Position numbers and translations under genes: made by a program. Shown piece after piece: positions 1 through 6,933 of a stretch of DNA of 64,000 nucleotides; positions within the stretch are counted from its first letter, which is position 1; the number at the start of each line of letters is the position of its first letter. Below the pieces are notes generated by a model, which saw nothing but the letters and a program-made list of their open reading frames with translations, searched no databases and was not told the DNA's origin. The stretch lies in NCBI RefSeq assembly GCF_036226925.1, contig NZ_CP109031.1:7378001-7442000 (forward strand), written 5' to 3'. This DNA comes from Streptomyces sp. NBC_00659 (GTDB lineage: Bacteria > Actinomycetota > Actinomycetes > Streptomycetales > Streptomycetaceae).

Positions 1-363
1 TATCTGTGAGCCACGGAGCGACATGGAAAGAATGTCGGCGTGGGCGAGGTCAATAGGGTTGTCGAACGAGCAATCCTCAATGACCAGCGGATGGTCAGGA
101 CGGGCGTGCCTCAGGCGCAGCGTCCCTGTTATCCGAGCGCCGCGGAGTCGGAGCACTCGGGGTCTGATGGCCGGCGTCAGCTGAGCTCCCAATACGAGGG
201 CGGTCAGGGCTTCTGCCCGGACCTGGCGCTCGGGACCCCATTCGTTAGCTCGTCCAACCGCGTTACGTAACTCGTCATCGACTCGGAGATCAAGTTCGCT
301 GCCATCCTGGAGCGCTGTCCAAAGCTGCCGTTCCGAGGCGCTCAAGTCTTCAGGTACTCGCAC
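1..363 (-). CDS. membrane-associated oxidoreductase-like protein, N-terminal part (cut by window edge)
   Basis: An open frame on the minus strand runs off base 1 without a stop. The visible part reads DLSASERQLWTALQDG, then LTPAIRPRVLRLRGARITG, TLRLRHARPDHPLVIEDC and SFDNPIDLAHADI. This pattern (an LW..A..G start, then RGARITG.L.LR and PL.IEDC.F..P) is typical of Streptomyces proteins annotated as membrane-associated or pentapeptide-repeat-like oxidoreductases. Their biochemical role is not established. I chose the GTG at 363 because GAGGTAGGGGG lies just upstream; an in-frame ATG at 417 has no clear ribosome binding site. The IS110 gene begins only about 180 bases upstream, so the native promoter may have been displaced. 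Confidence 0.6.
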   Translation of the reverse strand, partial: MRVPEDLSASERQLWTALQDGSELDLRVDDELRNAVGRANEWGPERQVRAEALTALVLGAQLTPAIRPRVLRLRGARITGTLRLRHARPDHPLVIEDCSFDNPIDLAHADILSMSLRGSQI

Positions 364-542
364 CGGGCCCCCTACCTCTGGATCATCAACTCGTACAGCA
401 TGACTGTCAGGTGGCATCCGTGAGCATCGAGACTCAGAAGACGCCGGTAAACGGAGGTGACTGCTACGTGAGTCACTCCGTTCTTGCTGTATGTGCCCCG
501 ATTGACTCCGGTCGGGCCAGCAGTGATTCCTAATGCGGTCTG

Positions 543-1733
543 TCAAGCCGCGAGTGTGCTTGGTGGCGCGGGTTCGTAGGTCCGTCCGTCGCGGAGGAGG
601 GCCCAGAGGACGTTGACGCGGCGGCGGGCCAGGGCGAGGACGGCCTGGATGTGACGCTTGCCCTCGGAGCGTTTGCGGTCGTAGAACCGGCGGGAATCCT
701 CACAGCTTCGGATGCTGAACAACGCGGAGATGTAGAAGACGCGTTGGAGTCGGCGGTTGTAGCGTCGCGGGCGGCGGAGGTTGCCGCTGATCTTGCCGGA
801 GTCGCGGGGCACGGGAGCAACGCCGCCGAAGCCGGCGAGGCGGTCAGGAGTGCCGAAGAGATTCATGTCGCCGCCGGTCGCGGCCAGGAACTCGGCACCG
901 AGGATCACGCCCAGGCCCGGCATGCTGGTGATCACTTCGAAGTCCCGATGTTCGCGAAACCGGGCCTCGATCGCCTTGTCGAGTTCGGCGACCTGCTGGT
1001 TGAGGGCCATCACTTCCCGCGCGAGCGTGTGCACCATCTTGGCGGTCAGTTTCTCGCCGGGCAGGCTGGTGTGCTGACACCCGGCAGCCTCCAGAGCAGT
1101 CTCGGCGATCCGGTCGGAGCGGAGGACCTTGCGGTTGCGCAGCCAGGTCTCGAGCCGCTTCCTGCCTGTCCGGCGGATGGCGGCCGGGGTCTGGTAGCCG
1201 GTCAGCAGCGTGAGCGGGCCGGTGTTGGTCACGTCCAGAGCCCGCTCCAGGCCGGGGAAGATGTCGGTGAGTTGGGCGCGGAGCCGGTTGACGGTGCGGG
1301 TGCGGTCGGCGACCAGGTCCGTGCGACGGCCGGTGAGGATCTTGAGGTCGGTGACGGTCTCGTCGCCGGGGCGTAAGGGGTTCAGGTCGCGGCGGATGCG
1401 GGCCTGGTCGGCGATGACGGCGGCGTCTTTGGCATCGGTCTTGCCTTCGCCGCGGTAGCTCTCGCAGGCGCGGTGGATGGCCCGGCCGGAGATGTAGTGC
1501 ACCGGCTGGTCGTGGTCGGACAGGATCGTGATGGCCAGGGCGGCGCCGCCGTCGGCCAGGTCGATGCCCCAGGTCACCTCGTCGCCCAGGGCCAGGACGT
1601 CGGTGAGCAGTTCGAGGATTTCGGGTTCGTCGTTGGCGACGCGTCGGGACAGCAGCCGACGGCCGCTCTCGTCGATCGCGACGCAGTGGTGGTGGGTCTT
1701 TCCTGCGTCGATGCCGGCCCAGATCATGGCCAT
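543..1733 (-). CDS. IS110-family transposase
   Basis: This 396-residue protein has the two-domain layout of IS110 recombinases. The N-terminal RuvC-like DEDD domain shows D9 in GIDAGKTHHH, an acidic GIDLAD segment near 56-61, and D100/D103 in KTDAKDA. The C-terminal Tnp20 domain contains SMPGLGVILGAEFLA, then RLAGFGGVAPVPRDSGKISG, the region that carries the catalytic serine. Length is usual for the family. These enzymes move the element through a circular intermediate and, in the IS110 group, are guided by a structured RNA encoded in the element's noncoding end. The frame looks intact, so the element may be active. Its exact ends cannot be seen without a second copy. Confidence 0.93.
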   Translation of the reverse strand: MAMIWAGIDAGKTHHHCVAIDESGRRLLSRRVANDEPEILELLTDVLALGDEVTWGIDLADGGAALAITILSDHDQPVHYISGRAIHRACESYRGEGKTDAKDAAVIADQARIRRDLNPLRPGDETVTDLKILTGRRTDLVADRTRTVNRLRAQLTDIFPGLERALDVTNTGPLTLLTGYQTPAAIRRTGRKRLETWLRNRKVLRSDRIAETALEAAGCQHTSLPGEKLTAKMVHTLAREVMALNQQVAELDKAIEARFREHRDFEVITSMPGLGVILGAEFLAATGGDMNLFGTPDRLAGFGGVAPVPRDSGKISGNLRRPRRYNRRLQRVFYISALFSIRSCEDSRRFYDRKRSEGKRHIQAVLALARRRVNVLWALLRDGRTYEPAPPSTLAA

Positions 1734-1960
1734 GTGACGCCTCCGTGCGGTGTGCTGCTGGTGCTTCCCGACGGACGACCTCGCTGTCGATTCCCTACTC
1801 AGCGATCATTCGCAATTCCTCATTGGCAGCCGAATCGTCGTGGGGCACCGGGCGGCCAATCACTGAAAGCCACAAGCGGCAGAGCCTTTTGAACCACACC
1901 CGGCACCCTGGGCGGGTGAACCATACGAGGGGCTCACCGCATCCCGCAGAACAACGTAGG
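1734..1960. other. noncoding spacer between the two insertion sequences; possible IS110 left end
   Basis: No gene is seen here. It lies immediately 5' of the IS110 transposase, where IS110-group elements carry the longer noncoding end that encodes the guide (bridge) RNA. A small hairpin can be drawn from CACCCG (1897-1902) and CGGGTG (1913-1918). The boundary of the element inside this stretch is unknown. Confidence 0.3.
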
Positions 1961-2837
1961 GAGCCCTTTCCAACCTCACGCTGACGCGTGGTGAAGGACG
2001 GCCTTCACGATATCGGTGATCCGGTTGGTGCTGCAGCGGAGCTTCCGTAGAAGACGCCAGTCTTTGAGGGTCGCCATGGCCTGCTCACCGACGCATCGGA
2101 TCTTGGCGTGACTGGTGTTGTGGCGACGCTTCCACCTCTTCAGGCGGCGGCCGCAGAATGGGACCCGGATGGTGCCGCCGGCGCCTTGATACGCCTTGTC
2201 CGCCCAGCACTTCACGCCCGCGACGGTGAGCATGTCGATGATGCCGTGGCGGCGTGCGGCGGTGAGGTCGTGGGTCGATCTGGGCAAGGCGGGCGAGGCC
2301 CAGAGCAGGCGTCCGAAAGGATCGGTGAGGACCTGGACGTTCATGCCGTGACGCTTGTGCTTCCCAGAGTAGTAGGGGTTGTCGGCGGCGATCCGGTCGA
2401 TCGGCAGCAGGGTGCCGTCGAGGATGACGAACGCCTTCTCCCGGATCGTCCGCATCGCTTCGGCCAGCGATGGGGCGAGGACGGCCAGGGCGTCGATCGC
2501 CTCGCGTATGTAGCGGTAGACCGTGGCAATTCTGATGCCGAACCCGGCTGCGAGCTGGGCGTAGGTGTCACCGCACCGAAGTGCGCGAGGGCGAGCAGGG
2601 CTTGACGGCCGGCCGTCAAGCGCCGCCACCGCGTCCCGATCTCCACCTGCCGCGCGGCCAGTTGCCCGGTCAGGAACCGCAAGGTACGGCTGGACAGATC
2701 GATCGAGGATGGGTAGACAAGCACGCGAAGCTCCTGGCAGACACGGGTGATCTTGGTCGAGACCCGTTTACCAGGAGCTTCGCTGTTGTGCATGACTGTC
2801 CAACTTGCGGTCAGCGCCATCAGGTTGGAAGAGGCTC
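1961..2837 (-). mobile_element. IS5-family insertion sequence, apparently inactive
   Basis: Imperfect terminal inverted repeats bracket the transposase remnant: GAGCCCTTTCCAACCT at 1961-1976 and the complement of AGGTTGGAAGAGGCTC at 2822-2837 (14 of 16 match). AGG stands just outside both ends (1958-1960 and 2838-2840), which could be a 3-bp target duplication but is short enough to be chance. The size of about 0.88 kb is normal for one-gene IS5-type elements of Streptomyces. The left repeat ends exactly at the transposase stop codon. Confidence 0.75.
1976..2820 (-). pseudogene. IS5-family transposase broken by a single-base frameshift
   Basis: The N-terminal part (from 2820, MALTASWTVMHNSEAPGKRV through RRLTAGRQALLALAH) and the DDE part (RCGDTYAQLAAGFGI, VILDGTLLPIDRI, ADKAYQGAG, VGEQAMATLKDW) lie in different frames. 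The break is at about 2580-2586. Inserting one C, so that GCGCAC TTC becomes GCG CAC CTT CGG, restores the family sequence LALAHLRCGDTY. There is no slippery heptamer, so programmed frameshifting is unlikely. The DDE domain is full length with its acidic residues (D in ILDGT, D in WADKAY, E in GEQA). I infer either a dead copy or a sequencing error. Confidence 0.82.
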
Positions 2838-2962
2838 AGGGATAGGACGAGGAGATCACCCGCATCACTTCTCCCCAGGGACTCCCCAGAGCTCGTCAGG
2901 GCCCCACTTTCGGAAGGTGCGAGAGCAAACAGCGCAGGCTCCGTGAGGGCGAACGCTCAATG

Positions 2963-4213
2963 CTAGAGCCAGTCCCGGCGCTTGAAAATCACGTACAGAC
3001 TGGCACAGACCACGCCCATCAAGCCGATCGCGAAGGGGTATCCGAAGCGCCAGCCGAGCTCCGGCATGTTCTCGAAGTTCATGCCGTAGATGGTTCCTAC
3101 GAGTGTGGGAGCGAACAGAATCGCCGCCCAGCTCGAGATCTTCTTGATCTCCTCGTTCTGCTCGAAGCCCGCCTCCGCCAACGCCCGCATCTCGGCGTTC
3201 TGTTGCTGGGTGACGAGGGTCGCGTTGACGGTGAGGATGTCGGTGAGGGCCTGGCGGAATCCGTCGACCCGCTCGCTGGTGTGCGTGACGTGGTCGGCGA
3301 CGTCGCGCAGGTAGCGCTGGAGCTCCTCGTCCGTGCGGTACTTGGCGAAGCCGGCCATCAGGCTGTGCAGCATGCCGACGAGCGGGCGGGTGGCACGCTG
3401 GAACTCGACCATCTCGCGGGAGAGTTCGTAGATACGGCGGGACACCGCGGGGTCGCCGCGGAAGACCTCGGTCTCGATCTCGTCGACGTCGTTCTGGACG
3501 CCGAAGACCACCGGGACGTAACCGTCGACGACGGAGTCGAGGATGGCGTAGAGGACGGCCTCCGGGCCGAGCCTCAGCAGTTCCGGGCTGCTCTCCATGC
3601 GCCTGCGCACCGCCGACAGGTCCGGTGCCGCGCCGTGCCGGACCGTGATCACGAAGTCCGGCCCCACGAACACGTGCAGCTCGCCGAAGTCGACCTCCTC
3701 GGCCGCGTCCAGATAGCGGGCGGCGCTCAGGACGACGAAGAGCGTCTCCCCGTACCGTTCCAGCTTCGGACGCTGGTGTGCCTCCATCGCGTCCTCGACG
3801 GCCAGCGGATGCAGGTCGAACTCGGCCGCCAGTGAATGGAGTTCGGCAGCCGTCGGACGGGCCAGGCCGATCCACGCCATACCGTCCGGCTGCTCGCGCA
3901 GTTCACGGAAGGTCTCGGCCAGCGACCCGGGCGTCGACACCCGTACCCCGTCGCGGTACAGCGCGGACTGGACGACGCTGACGACCTCGGCGGGATCGGG
4001 CGCGGGGGGCGCTTCGTGCGGTGCCGCGGGCCGCGGGGGCGGCGCGGACGGCGGGGTCAGGGCCCGCCGCCAGAGAGACCTCCGTGCGGTCTTCGCGTCC
4101 TTCCGTCCCCCGGGGCCCCCGGAGTCTGCGGATCCCTTCGCCTCCGTGGAACCGTCCGTGTCCCCGGTGCCCCGCCGGTTCTCCGAGGCCGGGCGGGCGC
4201 GTCGCTCGGACAT
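2963..4213 (-). CDS. corA: CorA-family magnesium/cobalt transporter
   Basis: This 416-residue inner-membrane divalent-cation channel takes up Mg2+ and Co2+. The first ~75 residues are basic, disordered and rich in Pro and Ala. A cytosolic funnel domain follows (for example FDLHPLAVEDAMEAHQRPKLE), then a long helix and two C-terminal membrane helices at about 350-373 and 388-408. The signature YGMNFENMPE (GMN at 377-379) sits between them, and the protein ends in basic KRRDW. The start ATG at 4213 has GGAGG eight bases upstream. The N-terminal extension is longer than in enterobacterial CorA, which is common in Streptomyces. The gene appears monocistronic and diverges from the glycosylase gene. 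Confidence 0.93.
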   Translation of the reverse strand: MSERRARPASENRRGTGDTDGSTEAKGSADSGGPGGRKDAKTARRSLWRRALTPPSAPPPRPAAPHEAPPAPDPAEVVSVVQSALYRDGVRVSTPGSLAETFRELREQPDGMAWIGLARPTAAELHSLAAEFDLHPLAVEDAMEAHQRPKLERYGETLFVVLSAARYLDAAEEVDFGELHVFVGPDFVITVRHGAAPDLSAVRRRMESSPELLRLGPEAVLYAILDSVVDGYVPVVFGVQNDVDEIETEVFRGDPAVSRRIYELSREMVEFQRATRPLVGMLHSLMAGFAKYRTDEELQRYLRDVADHVTHTSERVDGFRQALTDILTVNATLVTQQQNAEMRALAEAGFEQNEEIKKISSWAAILFAPTLVGTIYGMNFENMPELGWRFGYPFAIGLMGVVCASLYVIFKRRDWL

Positions 4214-4301
4214 CGCGGCTGCCTCCAGGGTCGAACGTACGTCTACGCGATCTCCGAGCAGGATATACGGGGCAAACGGTCCGCGTGCCGTCGTCCGGGC
4301 G

Positions 4302-4393
4302 GCACCGGGTGAGTCCTACGGGATGCACCGGATGAGAGGTACCGGCCGCACCGGGTGAGAGGTACCGGGCGGGACCGGGTGGGAGTTGCGGAC
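4302..4393. repeat. four tandem 23-bp units in the corA-alkX intergenic region
   Basis: Units start at 4302, 4325, 4348 and 4371 and share the core GCACCGGGTGAGAGGTACCG. The second and third copies differ at only two positions; the outer two are more degenerate. The array lies in the divergent promoter region, so it could be a set of regulator sites or simple slippage. Confidence 0.7.
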
Positions 4394-4428
4394 AGAAGGT
4401 GTCCGCGAGCGGCGTTAGCGTGCCGGTC

Positions 4429-5535
4429 ATGACGAAGACGACCGCGACGGCGCCCGTGCTCGGTACCCGCGCCCTCAACCGCGCGACCCTCGACCGTCAG
4501 CTCCTGCTGCGCCGCACCCCCATGTCCGCGACGGCCGCCGTCGGACACCTCCTCGGCCTGCAGGCGCAGAACACGAAGCCCCCGTACTACGCCCTCGCGG
4601 CCCGCCTGGAAGGCTTTAGGCCCGGGGACCTGTCGGCGGCCATGGACGCACGCGAGGTCGTGCGGATCGTCACCATGCGCTCCACCATCCACACGCACAC
4701 CGCCGACGACGCCCTCACCCTGCGCCCGCTGGTGCAGGCCGCCCGCGACCGGGAGCTGGTCCACTTCCGCGAGGGACTCGCCGGCGTCGACCTGGACCGG
4801 CTCGCCGCGATCAGCCGTGAGCTGGTGGAGGCCGAACCGCGCACCATGAAGCAGCTCCGGGAGGCGCTGCTCGCACAGTGGCCGGACGCCGACCCGTTCG
4901 CCCTCTCCATCGCGGCCCGCTGCACCCTGCCCCTGGTCCAGGTCACCCCGCGCGGTCTGTGGGGCCGCAGCGGCCAGGTCGCCCTCACCACCGCCGAGCA
5001 CTGGCTGGGCCGTCCCGCCGAACCCGCCCCCGCGCCCGACGCGACCGTGCTGCGCTATCTCGCCGCCTTCGGCCCCGCCTCGGTCAAGGACATGCAGACC
5101 TGGGCCGGCCTGACCCGGCTCCGTGAGGTCTTCGAGCGGCTCCGGCCCTCTCTGGCGGTGTTCCGCGACGAGAACGGAGCGGAACTCTTCGACCTGCCCG
5201 ACGCGCCCCGGCCCGGCCCGGATACTCCCGCCCCGCCCCGCTTCCTGCCCGAGTTCGACAATCTGCTGCTGTCCCACGCCGACCGCTCCCGTGTCGTCCC
5301 CGCGGACCTCAAGGGGCGTACCTGGCGGGGCAATCAGGCGTACCGCACCCTGCTCGTCGACGGTTTCGTGTCCGGCCTGTGGAAGCTGGAGGAGGGCGCG
5401 CTGGTCGTCGAACCCTTCGGCCGGCTCACCAGGGCGCAGCGGGACGAGGTCACCGCGGAGGGGGAGCGGATGCTCACCGTGATGCACGGCGGCGAGGGGT
5501 ACGGCATCCGGTTCGGCACGGTCGCGCTGCCGTGA
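4429..5535 (+). CDS. winged-helix DNA glycosylase of the AlkX/AlkZ (YcaQ, HTH_42) family
   Basis: This 368-residue protein carries the family's catalytic Gln-x-Gln motif in HLLGLQAQNTKPPYYALAAR (Q45 and Q47). These HTH_42 proteins are base-excision glycosylases: YcaQ/AlkX open interstrand crosslinks and remove bulky alkylated bases, and Streptomyces AlkZ protects azinomycin producers. The N-terminal winged helix is followed by RIVTMRSTIHTH and a C-terminal beta barrel. I chose the ATG at 4429, which looks leaderless with TTAGCGT about seven bases upstream; an in-frame GTG at 4399 is possible. A strong terminator follows at 5617-5659. Whether it serves general repair or self-resistance cannot be told from sequence. 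Confidence 0.82.
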   Translation: MTKTTATAPVLGTRALNRATLDRQLLLRRTPMSATAAVGHLLGLQAQNTKPPYYALAARLEGFRPGDLSAAMDAREVVRIVTMRSTIHTHTADDALTLRPLVQAARDRELVHFREGLAGVDLDRLAAISRELVEAEPRTMKQLREALLAQWPDADPFALSIAARCTLPLVQVTPRGLWGRSGQVALTTAEHWLGRPAEPAPAPDATVLRYLAAFGPASVKDMQTWAGLTRLREVFERLRPSLAVFRDENGAELFDLPDAPRPGPDTPAPPRFLPEFDNLLLSHADRSRVVPADLKGRTWRGNQAYRTLLVDGFVSGLWKLEEGALVVEPFGRLTRAQRDEVTAEGERMLTVMHGGEGYGIRFGTVALP

Positions 5536-5616
5536 GATGTCGGCGGACGGGGCGCGTCGCGGGGAAGCCGTCCGCCGGCAGGTATGCGGGACGTGCAAGG
5601 GGACGTGCTCTTGGAT

Positions 5617-5659
5617 GAGGGGCGTTGCGGACCGCTCGTGGAGGCTCGCAACGCCCCTC
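5617..5659 (+). terminator. intrinsic terminator after the glycosylase gene
   Basis: A perfect 12-bp stem, GAGGGGCGTTGC (5617-5628) paired with GCAACGCCCCTC (5648-5659), has a 19-base loop and is followed by GGCTTTT. It separates the rightward glycosylase gene from the convergent protease gene. Confidence 0.85.
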
Positions 5660-5697
5660 GGCTTTTACCTGAGGGGTACTCAGGAGATCATCGTTTC

Positions 5698-6489
5698 CTA
5701 CGAGTCGACCTGCTCGGTCACCAGGCTGGAGAACGTCGTCAGGCGGGTGTAGACCCCCGGGTAGCCGGGCTCCGCGCAGCCCTCGCCCCAGGAGGTGATG
5801 CCGGCCAGCACCCCGCCGATGAGCAGCGGGCCGCCGCTGTCGCCCTGGCAGGTGTCGACGCCGCCGGCGGCGTAGCCCGCGCAGACCATGTCGGAGGCCA
5901 CGAAGGTGGAGCCGTACGAGGCGGCGCAACTGGAGTCGGACACGGTCGGGACGGTCGCGGTGCGGAGCTGGTTGGAGGAGGTGCCGTTCTCCGAGGTGGT
6001 GCCCCAGCCGACGATGCGGGCCGTGGTGCCGGCCGCGTACAGGCCGGTGTCCGAGCCGGAGACGTACCGTGCCGGGGTGTACGGCATCGACGTGGACAGG
6101 GTCAGCACGGCCACGTCGTCGCCGTCCGTGGCGTCCGTGTAGTCGGGGTTGATCCAGATGTCGCTGACCCTGCTGACGGTGCCGTCCGTGCCGTTGAGGA
6201 ACGTCCTGCCGCCCACCACCCGGATGCTGGCGGTGGTCTCGCCCGCCATGCAGTGGGCGGCGGTCACGACCTTGTCGGCGGCGACGAGGGTGCCGCCGCA
6301 GAACTGGTTCTGCCTGGCGTCGGTGATCTGCATCATGAACGGGTACGCGGTCGTCGTGGTCGTCGTGCCGCCGACGATGGGCTGGGGAACGGCTGCGGCG
6401 GACGGGGCGCCGAGCAGCGTGGTCGCGGCGGCTGCGGCGGTCGCCGCACACAGGGCGGCGCTCTTCTTGACGCGGTTGAGCCCGAACAT
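5698..6489 (-). CDS. secreted trypsin-like serine protease (family S1)
   Basis: This 263-residue preproenzyme starts with a Sec signal (KKSAALCAATAAAAATTLLG, cleaved after AxA) and a short propeptide ending before IVGG. The catalytic triad is visible: His in VVTAAHCM, Asp in GDDVAVL and Ser in CQGDSGGP. The residue six before the active Ser is Asp (GVDTCQGDS), which predicts trypsin-like cleavage after Lys or Arg. Six cysteines fit three disulfides. The closest known relatives are the Streptomyces trypsins of the SprT/SGT type. The ATG at 6489 is preceded by AAGGAGA; the longer frame from 6588 lacks this. An inverted repeat at 6597-6639 lies in the promoter region. Confidence 0.93.
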   Translation of the reverse strand: MFGLNRVKKSAALCAATAAAAATTLLGAPSAAAVPQPIVGGTTTTTTAYPFMMQITDARQNQFCGGTLVAADKVVTAAHCMAGETTASIRVVGGRTFLNGTDGTVSRVSDIWINPDYTDATDGDDVAVLTLSTSMPYTPARYVSGSDTGLYAAGTTARIVGWGTTSENGTSSNQLRTATVPTVSDSSCAASYGSTFVASDMVCAGYAAGGVDTCQGDSGGPLLIGGVLAGITSWGEGCAEPGYPGVYTRLTTFSSLVTEQVDS

Positions 6490-6596
6490 CGGTCTCCTTG
6501 AAAGTTGCCGGTGGGGGGACGCGCGGGTGTGTGTGGGGGAGTCACGACGCCTCTGGATGGGGTGTCGTAGGGCCCGAGCGAGCGGCACGCCACACG

Positions 6597-6639
6597 CTAG
6601 GGGGTGTGACCGCTCTCTCCCAATGAGGGAACCCCCTAG
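6597..6639. promoter_or_regulatory. inverted repeat upstream of the protease gene
   Basis: CTAGGGGGT (6597-6605) and its exact complement ACCCCCTAG (6631-6639) are 25 bases apart, about 110-150 bases before the protease start. The spacing places the arms on one face of the helix, as expected for a dimeric regulator. The regulator is unknown. Confidence 0.5.
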
Positions 6640-6933
6640 TGGAGACGGGGGAGGGAAAACCCTTGCACGGCACGGGCCGTGTTTGACGAGGGCGCCGTCC
6701 GGTTGGTCCCGGCCCGGGGGCCCCGCCCGTCCGGCGCACGTTCACCCGAAGGAGTCACCCAGCAGCCATACCGTCCTGGCCCGGAGCTCTACCGGTGTCG
6801 GCCGGAGCGTCACCGTTCCGGCCCGCAGTCTCACCGGTCCGGCCGCTCCCCGCGCGGTCCATGTCACCGTTTCGGCCCGCATCGCTTCCGGGCCGTCGGC
6901 CGGGGGGCGTCAGTCGGGGCATCAGCCGGGGCG
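6640..6933. repeat. intergenic stretch with short degenerate repeats
   Basis: No gene is seen between the protease promoter and the LAL regulator stop. Imperfect copies of TCACCGTTCCGGCCCGCA recur between about 6809 and 6890. Three 12-bp units related to GGGGCGTCAGTC run from 6904 to 6939 and overlap the last codons of the next gene. No convincing terminator was found. Confidence 0.5.

Noticed and set aside
1976..2820. programmed -1 frameshift in the IS5 transposase
   Set aside because: No A/T-rich slippery heptamer or downstream pseudoknot is visible at the junction, and one inserted C restores the family sequence exactly.
2838..2962. possible recombinase or attachment-site remnant (frame ending CAVCSRTFRKWGPDELWG)
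   Set aside because: The stretch is short, has no start and no matching second half. It may be debris next to the insertion sequence, but nothing can be supported.
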